A stretch of 64,000 nt of DNA from G963665185 sp963665185 (GTDB taxonomy: Bacteria > Desulfobacterota > Desulfovibrionia > Desulfovibrionales > Desulfovibrionaceae), in NCBI GenBank assembly GCA_963665185.2, contig CAXXPO010000025.1, positions 186,001-250,000 of the forward strand. The letters run 5' to 3'. The notes under the pieces were generated by a model that saw nothing but the letters and a program-made list of their open reading frames with translations, ran no database searches and was not told the DNA's origin. Shown here in pieces: positions 44,322 to 52,941 of this stretch; the first letter of the stretch is position 1, and the number at the start of each line of letters is the position of its first letter. The position numbers and the translations under genes are program-made.

Positions 44322-46610
44322 TTAATAGCCCTTGAACGGGTTAGGCCCGATCTTCAAAATCTCGTCCATGAACGCATCGATCATTTCCGGGATTTTGTCG
44401 TATTCGTCAATGGCCACCTGTTCCTGGCGAACGCGTTCAGGCTCCACGCCCAGGCGCTTCAGGGACTCGGCAACGTTTTCCATACGCCGGTTGCACAGTT
44501 CGGAACCCTTGACGAAGTGGCATTGGTAGTCGTCGCCGTATTTGCAGCCCAGGAGCATGACACCGTCAGTGCCCTTGGACATGGCGTCGGCAATCCAGAT
44601 GGTATTGACCGAGCCCAGGCAGCGGACAGGAATGACGCGAACATAAGGGCTCCAGTGCTTGCCACGCATGGCGGCCATATCCAGAGCGGGGTAGGCGTCG
44701 TTTTCACAGGCCAGGATGATGGCCCGGGGACCGCCTTCCTCGATTTTGGGCGGGATTTCCACCTGCTTGATCATGGAGCCGATCATGTCGACAGTGTAGT
44801 TGTCGAAGCTGATGACGCGTTCGGGGCATGCTCCCATGCACGTGCCGCAACGGCGGCAGCGGGTTGGGTTGGGCATGGGAGTTCCCTTGGGATCGTCGTC
44901 CAGCGCGCCGAACGGACATTCTTCCGTGCAGCGTTTGCATTGGGTGCAGCGTACGAAGTTGAAGATCGGGAAGGATTTGTCGCCCGAACGGGGGTGCACC
45001 GACACGCCGTGGTTCAGCGAGGTGATGCACTGCACGGCCTTGAGCACGGCGCCTGCCGCGTCTTCGCGGGCAGTGGCCATGGTCATGGGCTGTCGGACGC
45101 AGCCGGCGGCGTAGATGCCGGTGCGGCGCGTTTCGTAGGGAAAACAGATATAGTTGGAATCGGCAAAACCGTCGAACATGTTCAGGTCGGGGAATGCCGG
45201 GCCCTGGCGGTATTCCAGGTTGATGACCGGATCATGCGCAGTGGTCGGCACCATGCCAGTGGGCAGGACGACCATGTCCACCTTGAGTTCGATCAGTTCG
45301 CCCAGCAGGGTGTTGCGTGCGATGACCAGCAGGCCGCCGTCGCCGTCTTCCTTGATACCCACGATCTGTCCCTTGGTCAGCATGACGCCGGGTTTGTCCT
45401 GGGCAGCCTTGTAGTACTGCTCGTTCATGCCCGGAACCATCATGTGATCATAGAAGACATAGCTCATGGCGTTTGCGTCGGAATCGGCCACGTAGCCGGA
45501 CTGCTTGAGCGCGACCAGGCTGTTCAGTTCGGAAGAGTAGGCCAGATGCTTGCACGTCTCCAGATTTTTGAAGACAAAGACTTCCTCTTCTTCCTCTTCC
45601 TTTTTTTTCTCTTCTTCAGGCGCTTCGGCTTCGGCGGCGGCTTTTGCTGCTTCTTCCTCAAGCCCCTTGGCCACGCAGACGCTCACGTCCACGATGAAGG
45701 CTACCGAGGTGGCCTTCTTGCCGTCGGAAGGACGCTTGATGCTGCCCTCCTTGGCCATGGCCTCCAGCTCGCGGGATGTGATCACATTCTTGAACGCGCC
45801 GTATCCCAGCGGTTCGAGATATTCGGTGTTCATGGGATCCCAACCCGTGGCGAGGACGACCGCTCCGATGGCGATGGTTTCGCCGCCCACGGTGGCCTGG
45901 TACGAGCCTGGAGCTCCGACCAGTTTTTCAAGGGTCACGCCGGTCTTGACGGTGATGGCCTTGTTGTTCCGCACGCTTTGGGCAAGCTGTTCGATTCCGG
46001 TGTCCACATTTTGGGTATAGGGAGCGCCGAGGGGGAAACTCTTGGCCATGGCTCTGGCCTTGCCCCCCAGTTCGGCGTCCTTTTCCACGAGAACAACGTC
46101 ATGGCCCACGGAGGCTGCGTTCAGGGCTGCGTTCAGGCCGGTCCAACCGCCGCCGAGAACCAGAATGGTCTTGGTTCCGTCCGGCAGCTCGGGGTTGGGG
46201 ATGTTCATCTTGGTGAGCTTGGTGACGCCCATCTTGATGTAATCCTGGGCCATAAGGCGCAGTTCTTCCGGTGCCTCGCTGCCTGCCTCGGGCTGGGAGC
46301 CGTCGGGGTTCTTGTACCCCATGACCACCTGTTCGCGCATGTTCACGCGTTCCAGCAGGATGTTTTCAAAATTGAAGATGTCCCAATCCATGCGCGGGGA
46401 GGAAGCGACAACGCAGACTGCGTCAATCTCCCCGGCGTCAATGTCTGCCTGGATCAGGTTCCGGCCTTCTTCGCTGGTCAGACGCGGATGCGTTTTGACC
46501 ACCGGTGTGACGGTGCCGAAATTGTTCCTGGTGAACTCGGCCAGTTGTTCAGCGCTGAGAACCTGACCGACGCTCGATTCATCGATATAAACACCGATTT
46601 TTTCGGGCAT
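44322..46610 (-). CDS. qmoB: Qmo complex flavoprotein QmoB (HdrA-MvhD-like)
   Basis: 762 aa cytoplasmic iron-sulfur flavoprotein. The FAD site is VLGGGWTGLNAALNAASVGH near residue 150. Two ferredoxin clusters are CTQCKRCTEECP and CRRCGTCMGACP (about 555-600). The C-terminal 130 residues are MvhD-like (IILACENDAYPA, VRCLGSVNTIW). Near residue 315-345 there is a very acidic/Lys/Ala stretch (EAPEEEKKKEEEEEEVF) that interrupts the HdrA-like domain and looks like an exposed linker or insertion. It starts six bases after qmoA. Confidence 0.95.
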   Translation of the reverse strand: MPEKIGVYIDESSVGQVLSAEQLAEFTRNNFGTVTPVVKTHPRLTSEEGRNLIQADIDAGEIDAVCVVASSPRMDWDIFNFENILLERVNMREQVVMGYKNPDGSQPEAGSEAPEELRLMAQDYIKMGVTKLTKMNIPNPELPDGTKTILVLGGGWTGLNAALNAASVGHDVVLVEKDAELGGKARAMAKSFPLGAPYTQNVDTGIEQLAQSVRNNKAITVKTGVTLEKLVGAPGSYQATVGGETIAIGAVVLATGWDPMNTEYLEPLGYGAFKNVITSRELEAMAKEGSIKRPSDGKKATSVAFIVDVSVCVAKGLEEEAAKAAAEAEAPEEEKKKEEEEEEVFVFKNLETCKHLAYSSELNSLVALKQSGYVADSDANAMSYVFYDHMMVPGMNEQYYKAAQDKPGVMLTKGQIVGIKEDGDGGLLVIARNTLLGELIELKVDMVVLPTGMVPTTAHDPVINLEYRQGPAFPDLNMFDGFADSNYICFPYETRRTGIYAAGCVRQPMTMATAREDAAGAVLKAVQCITSLNHGVSVHPRSGDKSFPIFNFVRCTQCKRCTEECPFGALDDDPKGTPMPNPTRCRRCGTCMGACPERVISFDNYTVDMIGSMIKQVEIPPKIEEGGPRAIILACENDAYPALDMAAMRGKHWSPYVRVIPVRCLGSVNTIWIADAMSKGTDGVMLLGCKYGDDYQCHFVKGSELCNRRMENVAESLKRLGVEPERVRQEQVAIDEYDKIPEMIDAFMDEILKIGPNPFKGY

Positions 46611-46616
46611 TTTGGT

Positions 46617-47855
46617 CTACCTCCCTCTCACCGTTTGTATCGCCTTGAGTGCGGCGGCCGTGGCGGACTGGGCCGACTTCATCACGTCAAGCGGCAGTTT
46701 GGCGCAACCAGCCGCGAAAATGCCCTGGTCCTCGCCGCCGACGATGAACCCTTCCTCGTCCACAGGGACGTTGGCGGGAAGCCTGGTTCCGGCGATAGAG
46801 GGCTGCATGCCCGTTGCCAGCACCACCAGGTCGTGTTCGTTTTCGCTCTTGATTCCGGATACGGCATCTTCGACCGTCAGCATGACGTTGCCGGAAGGCG
46901 TGGCCTTGGCGTCGGCAACCTTGCCCTTGACCGTCTTGAGCTTGGGATCGTCCATGATGCGCTTGGCAAAGTTGTCGTAGCGGCCGGGAGTGCGCAGGTC
47001 TATGTAGTAGATGGTTACCCGCGTATCAGGATACTGCTCGCGGATGTAGGCGGCCTGCTTGAGCGAAGCCATGCAGCAGATATAGGAACAGTAGTTCAGG
47101 TGGTTTTCGTCACGCGAACCGGCGCATTGCACGAACGCCACATTCTTGGGCTGCTGGCCGTCCGCCGGGCGGACGATCTTGCCGTTGGTCGGACCGTTGG
47201 GGGAAGCCAGCCGTTCCATCTGCATATTGGAGATGCAGTTTGGAATCTGGCCTGCGCCAAGGTTGGTCAGGTTGGTAACGTCGTAAGGTTTCCATCCCGT
47301 GGCGTAGACGATGCTGCCAACGTTCAGTGTGATGACCTTCTCTTTTTCTTCCAGATCGACGGCCTCGTTGCCGGCCAGCTTCTGTACATCGGCCGTGGAG
47401 CAGTTCTCCCGGTCGAGCACGTAACGGGACGGGAAGGCGAAAGGGGTATCCGTGTACAGGGCTTTGCGTGTGCCCAGGCCCAGCTCGAATTCGCTTTCAA
47501 CGTCTTTGTCCAGCTGTTCTGCCAGTTCGCCAAGTTCCGCACTGCCGGGGCCGACATAGCGGGGGCTGATTTTGACCTTGACCTCAAAGTTGCCAGCACT
47601 GCCGGAGACTTCCGTCACTTCGGCCAGCGTGAGAAATTTGACGTTAGGATTGTTCTTGATGCGTTGGAATTGGATCTCCAATCCGCAGGACGGAGGACAC
47701 AGCTTGGGAAAATATTTATTGAGCTGCGCTACTCGCCCGCCGAGAAAGGGATTCTTTTCGACAATGTAGACTTCGTGGCCTACTTCAGCGGCCTCGAGGG
47801 CGGCAGTGATGCCGCTGAAGCCGCCGCCGACCACCAGGATGCTGTTACTCGACAT
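46617..47855 (-). CDS. qmoA: Qmo complex flavoprotein QmoA (HdrA-like)
   Basis: 412 aa HdrA-like flavoprotein. The N-terminal FAD motif is ILVVGGGFSGITAALEAAEV and the Cys-containing motif is LCPPSCGLEIQ. A conserved CAGSRDENHLNYCSYICC stretch lies near residue 245 and GIFAAGCAKLPLDVMKS near the end. The ATG at 47855 is preceded by GGGAGGA; the frame is open further upstream, but that part overlaps the aprA terminator and is not coding. First gene of qmoABCD. Upstream lies a large inverted repeat in the leader. Confidence 0.96.
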   Translation of the reverse strand: MSSNSILVVGGGFSGITAALEAAEVGHEVYIVEKNPFLGGRVAQLNKYFPKLCPPSCGLEIQFQRIKNNPNVKFLTLAEVTEVSGSAGNFEVKVKISPRYVGPGSAELGELAEQLDKDVESEFELGLGTRKALYTDTPFAFPSRYVLDRENCSTADVQKLAGNEAVDLEEKEKVITLNVGSIVYATGWKPYDVTNLTNLGAGQIPNCISNMQMERLASPNGPTNGKIVRPADGQQPKNVAFVQCAGSRDENHLNYCSYICCMASLKQAAYIREQYPDTRVTIYYIDLRTPGRYDNFAKRIMDDPKLKTVKGKVADAKATPSGNVMLTVEDAVSGIKSENEHDLVVLATGMQPSIAGTRLPANVPVDEEGFIVGGEDQGIFAAGCAKLPLDVMKSAQSATAAALKAIQTVRGR

Positions 47856-47891
47856 AAGACGTCCTCCCTCATCAGATTTCGGACTCGGTAA

Positions 47892-47945
47892 AATGGTCCA
47901 AACCCAATCCGCAAGCGTGAACTTCCGGGTCGGGTTTAGACCATT
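47892..47945 (-). promoter_or_regulatory. Large inverted repeat in the qmoA leader
   Basis: AATGGTCCAAACCC (47892-47905) and GGGTTTAGACCATT (47932-47945) pair over 14 positions with one mismatch that becomes a G-U pair in the minus-strand RNA. The loop is 26 bases. It lies between the aprA terminator and qmoA, 37 bases before the start, with no T run, so a regulatory or processing structure is more likely than a terminator. Confidence 0.5.
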
Positions 47946-47960
47946 CTCCCGCAGAACTGA

Positions 47961-47994
47961 AAAAAAAACGGCTGCGGGCTTGCGCCCGCAGCCG
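47961..47994 (-). terminator. Terminator after aprBA
   Basis: Arms CGGCTGCGGGC (47969-47979) and GCCCGCAGCCG (47984-47994) with a 4-base loop; the minus strand then has eight T (47968-47961). It separates aprBA from qmoABCD. Confidence 0.9.
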
Positions 47995-48006
47995 CAGATT
48001 ACATCA

Positions 48007-50019
48007 CTAGGGATGCATGGGATCGGGGATGACCTGGATGTAGGGGACCTTGAAGATCGTGGTCTCGCCCTTTGCCGGATCGTACTTGGAGTTGCAGAAG
48101 CACTTCCATTTGGAGTCGTCGAGACCCAAGAAGTCTCCGCGATAGTAGAAGCCGGGGTAGCGGGATTCTTCACGGAAGTGAATGTGCTGCATGTGCAGGC
48201 GCACGGTCCACAGGCGGTGGAACTGCTCCCAGCAGCGCATCAGTTCGTGCAGGTCGCGAGCGGCCAGCTTACTTGGAGTCTTCTTCGAGCATGTCGAGAA
48301 GAGCTTGAAGCCGGTTTCGAGCAGGCTCTTGGAAGTGGTGTAGTATGTGCCCACGCCTCCGCCGTATTCGTCGGTGGCCTTCACCAGGCGCATCATGAAG
48401 TTGCGCGGGGTGATGAACTGGTCGTTGACGATCGGGTCGGTGGAAGCGCCCTTGCCGGCCTTGAAGTTTTCGACCGGAGCGTAGATTTCCTTGGCCAGAT
48501 CGGCAGCATTCTGCTGCAGAGCGGGCTTGAAATCCTTGTGGTCGACACACCAGCGAACAGCCTGCTTGCCGCAGATACGGCCTTCAGCGTGCGAACCGGA
48601 GGAGAACTTGTGACCGGAAGCGCCAACGCCGTCAGCGCAGGTGAACAGACCGTTGACCGAGGTCATGCGGTTGTAGATCTTGCCGTTGTCGGCTTTGATC
48701 TTGTATTCGGCAGGAACCCATTCTTCGTCGGGACCGGAAACCCAGATGCCGCAGCAGCCGGAGTGCGAACCGAGCAGGTAAGGCTCAGTAGGCATGATTT
48801 CGGAACCGCTCTTCTCGGGTTCGATGTTCTGGCAGGCCCAGAGGTTGGCCTGGCCAACACACATGTCGAGGAAGTCTTCCCAAGCTTCGGCTTCGAGGTG
48901 CTTCTGCTGTTCGGGAGTCATGGTGGCGAAGGTTTTCTGCAGGGCAGAAGCGGTGTCCATGTAGATGGGGCCGCGGCCTTCGCGCATTTCGCGAAGCATC
49001 ATGTGGTTACGCAAGCAGGTCGGGATGATGTGACCTTTGGCGTATCCGCGTTTTTCGTAAGGAGCTTGAGCATTGCGCGGTTTGTTGGTCGACACAGTAG
49101 TCTTCACCTTTGCAGCGTTGGTGGCTTTAGCTTTGAAGAGCAGGAACCAAGCGCCGACCGGACCGTAACCGTCTTTGAAGCGGGCGGGTACGAAGCGGTT
49201 TTCCATCATGGTCATTTCAGCGCCAACCTGAGCACACATGGTGTAGGTGGAGCCGGCGTTCCAGACGGGATACCAGGCGCGACCCATGCCTTCACCCGTG
49301 GAACGGGGACGGTACACGTTAACGGCGCCGCCACAGGCAACGATAGCAGCGTTGCACTTGATGACGTACACTTTGTTTTCGCGAGTGGAGAAGCCCACCG
49401 CACCAGCGATGCGGTTGGGTTCATTGGCGTCCAGAAGCATTTTCACGATGAAAACGCGTTCCATGTAGCGTTCTTCGCCCAGAGCGTTCTTGGCAGCTTC
49501 AGCAACGATGCACTTGTAGGATTCACCGTTGATCATCATCTGCCAGCGGCCGGAACGTACGCAGGCGTCGCCGTTGCGCAGGCTCTTGCCAGCTTTCTTG
49601 GCGGCGGCGCCGTCGAGGTTGTGGCCGTTTTCGTCTTTGATCCAGCAGGGAAGGCCCCACTCTTCAAAGAGATGAACGGAGTCGTCAACGTGACGGCCGA
49701 GGTCGAAGATCAGGTCTTCGCGAACCAGGCCCATCAGGTCGGTGCGGACCATGCGGACGTAGTCGTCGGCATCGTTGTCGCCAAGGTAGGTGTTGATGGC
49801 CGACAGACCCTGGGCAACGGCGCCGGAACGCTCGAGGGAGGCTTTGTCGATCAGCAGGATTTTGACGCCGAGGGGATCGCCCCAGCGAACGGCTTCGAAA
49901 GCCGCGCCGCAGCAGCCCATGCCGCCGCCGACCATGAGGACGTCGGTGTCGAGTTCGACGATTTCGGGTTCCGCAACAGCGACACCCTGGGAAGCTATTT
50001 TAACAGGAATGGTAGGCAT
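48007..50019 (-). CDS. aprA: Adenylylsulfate (APS) reductase alpha subunit
   Basis: 670 aa FAD protein of the fumarate-reductase family that reduces APS to sulfite and AMP. The FAD motif is DVLMVGGGMGCCGAAFEA near residue 28. Family stretches NGESYKCIVAEAAKNALG, MENRFVPARFKDGYGPVGAW and GSHSGCCGIWVSGPDEEW are present. Length fits the dissimilatory enzyme. It follows aprB by 28 bases and ends in a strong terminator. Confidence 0.98.
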   Translation of the reverse strand: MPTIPVKIASQGVAVAEPEIVELDTDVLMVGGGMGCCGAAFEAVRWGDPLGVKILLIDKASLERSGAVAQGLSAINTYLGDNDADDYVRMVRTDLMGLVREDLIFDLGRHVDDSVHLFEEWGLPCWIKDENGHNLDGAAAKKAGKSLRNGDACVRSGRWQMMINGESYKCIVAEAAKNALGEERYMERVFIVKMLLDANEPNRIAGAVGFSTRENKVYVIKCNAAIVACGGAVNVYRPRSTGEGMGRAWYPVWNAGSTYTMCAQVGAEMTMMENRFVPARFKDGYGPVGAWFLLFKAKATNAAKVKTTVSTNKPRNAQAPYEKRGYAKGHIIPTCLRNHMMLREMREGRGPIYMDTASALQKTFATMTPEQQKHLEAEAWEDFLDMCVGQANLWACQNIEPEKSGSEIMPTEPYLLGSHSGCCGIWVSGPDEEWVPAEYKIKADNGKIYNRMTSVNGLFTCADGVGASGHKFSSGSHAEGRICGKQAVRWCVDHKDFKPALQQNAADLAKEIYAPVENFKAGKGASTDPIVNDQFITPRNFMMRLVKATDEYGGGVGTYYTTSKSLLETGFKLFSTCSKKTPSKLAARDLHELMRCWEQFHRLWTVRLHMQHIHFREESRYPGFYYRGDFLGLDDSKWKCFCNSKYDPAKGETTIFKVPYIQVIPDPMHP

Positions 50020-50047
50020 TTTACGTTCCTCCTAGTCCGTATCGGGG

Positions 50048-50554
50048 TTACCTGTTGGCGCCTTCTTCGCAAGGCAGGTCCATCCAGCACTGCGACTTGC
50101 TGTCGTCGGTGATGGGGTACTTCTTGCCCAGAACAGCCTTGGGAGCTACCAATGCGGTCTCGGTGAACAGCAGTTCGCTTTCCAGATCGCCGGGTTCGGG
50201 CTTGCCTTCGAAGGGCTTGATGGAACCTTCAGGTGTGGTGCGGATGGGGAACTTGAAGCGCTTGACGTTGCCGTTACGGAATTTGACGGTCCACATGATG
50301 TCTTCAGCGGAACGCATGGGAATGGACGTGCCACCCATGGGAGCGAAGTCACCGTAAGGACGTGCAGAAATGGCGCCCTGGGGGCAGATCTTCACACAGG
50401 AATAACATTCCCAACAAGCGTCGGGTTCCTGATTGAAGGCCTTCATTTCTTCAGGGTCCAGGATCATCAGATCGTTCGGGCAGATGTACATGCAAGCGGT
50501 CTTCTCGCCACCCTTGCAGCCGTCACATTTGCTCGGATCGACAAATGTAGGCAT
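50048..50554 (-). CDS. aprB: APS reductase beta subunit
   Basis: 168 aa iron-sulfur subunit. Two [4Fe-4S] motifs lie in the first 60 residues: KCDGCKGGEKTACMYICP and CWECYSCVKICP. The tail after residue 100 wraps the alpha subunit, as known for this family. An AGGAGG site lies just before the start. First gene of aprBA; the predicted promoter is about 250 bases upstream with a terminator-like hairpin in between. Confidence 0.97.
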   Translation of the reverse strand: MPTFVDPSKCDGCKGGEKTACMYICPNDLMILDPEEMKAFNQEPDACWECYSCVKICPQGAISARPYGDFAPMGGTSIPMRSAEDIMWTVKFRNGNVKRFKFPIRTTPEGSIKPFEGKPEPGDLESELLFTETALVAPKAVLGKKYPITDDSKSQCWMDLPCEEGANR

Positions 50555-50621
50555 GGTTTGTACCTCCTAAAATAAAGGAATTTAAGTTTGGTCCTAACTC
50601 GCCACAGCAACATATAGAAAA

Positions 50622-50666
50622 AAAACAGGAAGCGTTTATGGGACGCATGCCTGCTTTTTTTGCCGT
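50622..50666 (-). terminator. Terminator-like hairpin in the aprBA leader
   Basis: On the minus strand GCAGG...GCGT pairs with ACGC...CCTGT (50655-50625), with runs of A before and eight T after it (plus-strand A run 50617-50624). It sits between the predicted promoter and aprB, so it could act as an attenuator. A complete terminator would otherwise block aprBA. Confidence 0.5.
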
Positions 50667-50795
50667 ATTAGGAGACCACCATGGTACGCAACCATTGCCG
50701 CGAAGCGGCGATAATACAGTTGGCGTACGCAAAGTGATTGATCATCCTACGGTAACCCATGTAAAACGTTTGTGCTATTGCACGTGTGGTTCTGC

Positions 50796-50813
50796 TTGTG
50801 ATTGAAATAACAA
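50796..50813. promoter_or_regulatory. TTGT-N10-ACAA palindrome on the aprBA -10
   Basis: TTGTGATTGAAATAACAA is symmetric at 7 of 9 pairs and resembles Rex (TTGTnAnnnnnnTnACAA) or CRP/FNR-type sites. It covers the TATTTC -10 of the predicted aprBA promoter, so bound protein would repress. A similar site lies on the sat promoter. Confidence 0.5.
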
Positions 50814-50832
50814 GCGGCAACAGTGCTGTCAA
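50804..50832 (-). promoter_or_regulatory. Promoter of aprBA
   Basis: Minus strand TTGACA (50832-50827), exactly 17 bases, TATTTC (50809-50804). The leader to aprB would be about 240 bases long. Confidence 0.65.
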
Positions 50833-51230
50833 GGAGAAAGTGAAATAAGTTACAAGCGTGTTGCCGCGTACTACATTCCAAGAAGGTGAGCGCAAGCCGC
50901 GAGCATATGCCATGCACGGAAAACCCACATCCGGCGTCGACCTGGCTCACGTAATACGCAAGTGGAAAGCCGCGCCACCATATCAGGAAGTAGCGGATAA
51001 TTACTATAATTTCATGTGCTGAATTGCAAGGCATTTTTGTGAAAAAAGGGGTTAATAGCTGTAGGCACCGTGGAGGGGCTGTTTTTGGGGCGTGTGCGGG
51101 CTGTTTGTGACTCTTTTGTTTCGCTGCGGAGCCGATTCGGAATGTGAGGGGGGCTGCAGCCGTTTCAGGATCGGAGCATCTGCAGGCTTCCTTGGGGTGT
51201 CGTTTCGTAAGGGCCTATTCCTCACATTTA

Positions 51231-51259
51231 AAAAAAACGGAGGCCCCGAAGGGCCTCCG
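51231..51259 (-). terminator. Terminator of sat
   Basis: CGGAGGCCC (51238-51246) pairs with GGGCCTCCG (51251-51259); the minus strand continues with a run of T (plus-strand A run before 51238). Confidence 0.9.
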
Positions 51260-51288
51260 CCGTAATGCAAGGAAGGTTGGCTTAAAGC

Positions 51289-52566
51289 CTACTTCATGAC
51301 TTCGCCGGAAGCAGCGCCCTGCATCTTGATCTCGACCTTTTCGGTCAGGCCTTCGTAGTATGCACGCAGGATTTCGAGGACTTCTTCACGACCGAAGTGG
51401 TCGGGAACTTCGGCGCCTTCGGAAAGGGCCTTACGCAGCTTGGTGCCGGACAGGATGACGCGGTCTTCCTTTCCGTGGGGGCATGTGCGCAGGGAGGCCA
51501 TGCCGTCGCACTTGTAGCAGTAGAAGGTCCAGTCGATCTTCATGGGTTCGCACAGCAGCGCCTTGCCCGCTTCGGGGCACTCTTCGCCCTGGTAGGGAAT
51601 GCGGTCGAAGATTTCCTGGGCTTCGAACAGGCCGTAGAAGTCGCCCACGCCAGCGTGGTCGCGACCGATCAGCATGTTGTTGATGCCGTAGTTCTGGCGG
51701 AATGTGGCGTGCAGCAGGCCTTCGCGAGGACCGGCGTAGCGCATGTCCAGGGGGTAGCCCGCATTGATGACGTTGTCGGCGACAAAGTAGCCGTCGATCA
51801 GGGTCTGGATGCACTTGATGCGCACTTCGGCCGGAATGTCGCCGGGCTTCAGGTTGCCGATGAGGGAGTGGATGACCACGCCGTCGCAGGTTTCAGCGGC
51901 AATCTTGGCGAGGTATTCATGGGAGCGGTGCATGGGGTTGCGCAGCTGCAGAGCGGCAACCTTGGACCAGCCCTTGGCTTCCATCTGTTCGCGAAGCTGC
52001 TTGGGGGTCAGGTAGACGCCGGGGAAACGGGAGGCGTAGTCGCCTTCGGAGAGCACTTTGACGGGGCCGGCCAGGTTGTACTTGCCCTGGGCCATAACCA
52101 TCTGCACGCCGGGGTGGTCTTCCAGAGCGACGTCCCAGAAGCGTTCGGAGTCTTCCCCGCCGCCTTTGTAGACCATTTCGCTTTCCCACTTCTTGTCGGC
52201 TTCGGTCATTTCGTATTTTTCTTCGATCTTCATGGTGGCGAACACGACGCCGTCGCGAACCAGGGCCACTTCATCGCCGACCTTGACGCTTTCATCGTCG
52301 GTGTCCAGGGTCACGGGGACGGGCCAGAAGGTGCCGTCGGCCATCAGGAATTTTTCGCAAACGCCTTTCCAGTCAGCCTTGCCCATGAATCCGTTCAGCG
52401 GAGAGAAGCCGCCGATGCCCATCATGATCAGGTCGCCCTTGGCACGAGCGGAAATTTCAAGCTGCTTCAGGCCAGCGGCTTTTTTCTGTTCAGCGGACAG
52501 TTCGGCGCCTTCGAGCAGGCAGCAGACGAGGCCTTTACCACCATGAGGGGGAACCAATTTAGACAT
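51289..52566 (-). CDS. sat: Sulfate adenylyltransferase (ATP sulfurylase)
   Basis: Activates sulfate to APS with ATP; 425 aa of the homo-oligomeric dissimilatory type. The catalytic QLRNPMHRSHEY and GRDHAGVGDFYG motifs are intact. A metal-binding CEPMKIDWTFYCYKCDG...TCPHG loop (Cys, Cys, Cys, Cys-Pro-His) lies near residue 345-375. GGAG is eight bases before the ATG. It is monocistronic, directly upstream of aprBA on the same strand; the three steps up to sulfite are thus in one block. Confidence 0.98.
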   Translation of the reverse strand: MSKLVPPHGGKGLVCCLLEGAELSAEQKKAAGLKQLEISARAKGDLIMMGIGGFSPLNGFMGKADWKGVCEKFLMADGTFWPVPVTLDTDDESVKVGDEVALVRDGVVFATMKIEEKYEMTEADKKWESEMVYKGGGEDSERFWDVALEDHPGVQMVMAQGKYNLAGPVKVLSEGDYASRFPGVYLTPKQLREQMEAKGWSKVAALQLRNPMHRSHEYLAKIAAETCDGVVIHSLIGNLKPGDIPAEVRIKCIQTLIDGYFVADNVINAGYPLDMRYAGPREGLLHATFRQNYGINNMLIGRDHAGVGDFYGLFEAQEIFDRIPYQGEECPEAGKALLCEPMKIDWTFYCYKCDGMASLRTCPHGKEDRVILSGTKLRKALSEGAEVPDHFGREEVLEILRAYYEGLTEKVEIKMQGAASGEVMK

Positions 52567-52709
52567 GCGTGAGTCTCCTTTAAATTAAGTAATGTCCTTG
52601 TCCAAATATTACGGCTGCGGACGAACGGCAGCGCCATCGTCCACAGTTGAGCCGGGGCCGCGCCCGTTTCGGGCGCGCTGATGCGCCACATTCCCCGGAT
52701 ACCGCCACT

Positions 52710-52739
52710 ATAATACGTGAAGGACCCTTTACTTGTGAA
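52710..52739 (-). promoter_or_regulatory. Promoter of sat
   Basis: Minus strand TTCACA (52739-52734), 18 bases, TATTAT (52715-52710). The leader is about 135 bases and contains a GC-rich hairpin near 52656-52680 (GCGCCCGAAACGGGCGC on the minus strand). Confidence 0.5.
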
Positions 52740-52750
52740 AAATTCAACAA
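52733..52750. promoter_or_regulatory. TTGT-N10-ACAA palindrome on the sat -35
   Basis: Plus-strand TTGTGAAAAATTCAACAA overlaps the sat -35. One half-site (TTGTGAA) is consensus for Rex or CRP/FNR-type proteins; the other is weaker. In Desulfovibrio vulgaris Rex is reported to repress sat, which fits the location. HcpR is the alternative. Confidence 0.55.
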
Positions 52751-52941
52751 AATGTCAAGCCCGCCGAAGGGTGGCGTGAAAACAATGTTTTCCATTTGCC
52801 GCTTTGGCGGTTTTGGGTGCATGCGATACGCATGCGTGCCCTGGGAACGCAGGCGGCGCGGGGAATTTTGCAAGACTTGCCCCCGGTTGCGATTCAGGTT
52901 ATGCACTCGGTTTCCCTATTTTATATGTAGAGCGAAGGTAC

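Larger units (their letters stand above)
50667..51237. other. Region between aprB and sat: promoter, no gene
   Basis: About 570 bases. The part near 50790-50835 holds the aprBA promoter and operator. The rest is AT-rich with short open frames on the minus strand (50747-51034) that have no ribosome site and no recognisable product. Confidence 0.5.
52567..52941. other. Divergent intergenic region between sat and the EPSPS-like gene
   Basis: 375 bases holding the sat promoter and palindrome, plus a weak plus-strand promoter candidate TTGCCC-N17-TATGCA (52877-52905) for the EPSPS-like gene. No gene seen. Confidence 0.5.

Noticed and set aside
44517..47891. Very long open frame (over 1100 codons) on the plus strand across the qmoB and qmoA genes
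   Set aside because: It is the antisense shadow of two clear GC-rich genes; it has no domain resemblance and an unlikely residue composition.
47806..50112. Long plus-strand frame opposite aprA
   Set aside because: Antisense shadow of a well-identified gene; rich in His and Val as expected from reversed codons.
50668..51034. Minus-strand frames of 86 and 95 codons upstream of aprB
   Set aside because: They overlap the aprBA promoter, lack ribosome sites and have Cys/His-rich random-looking sequence.
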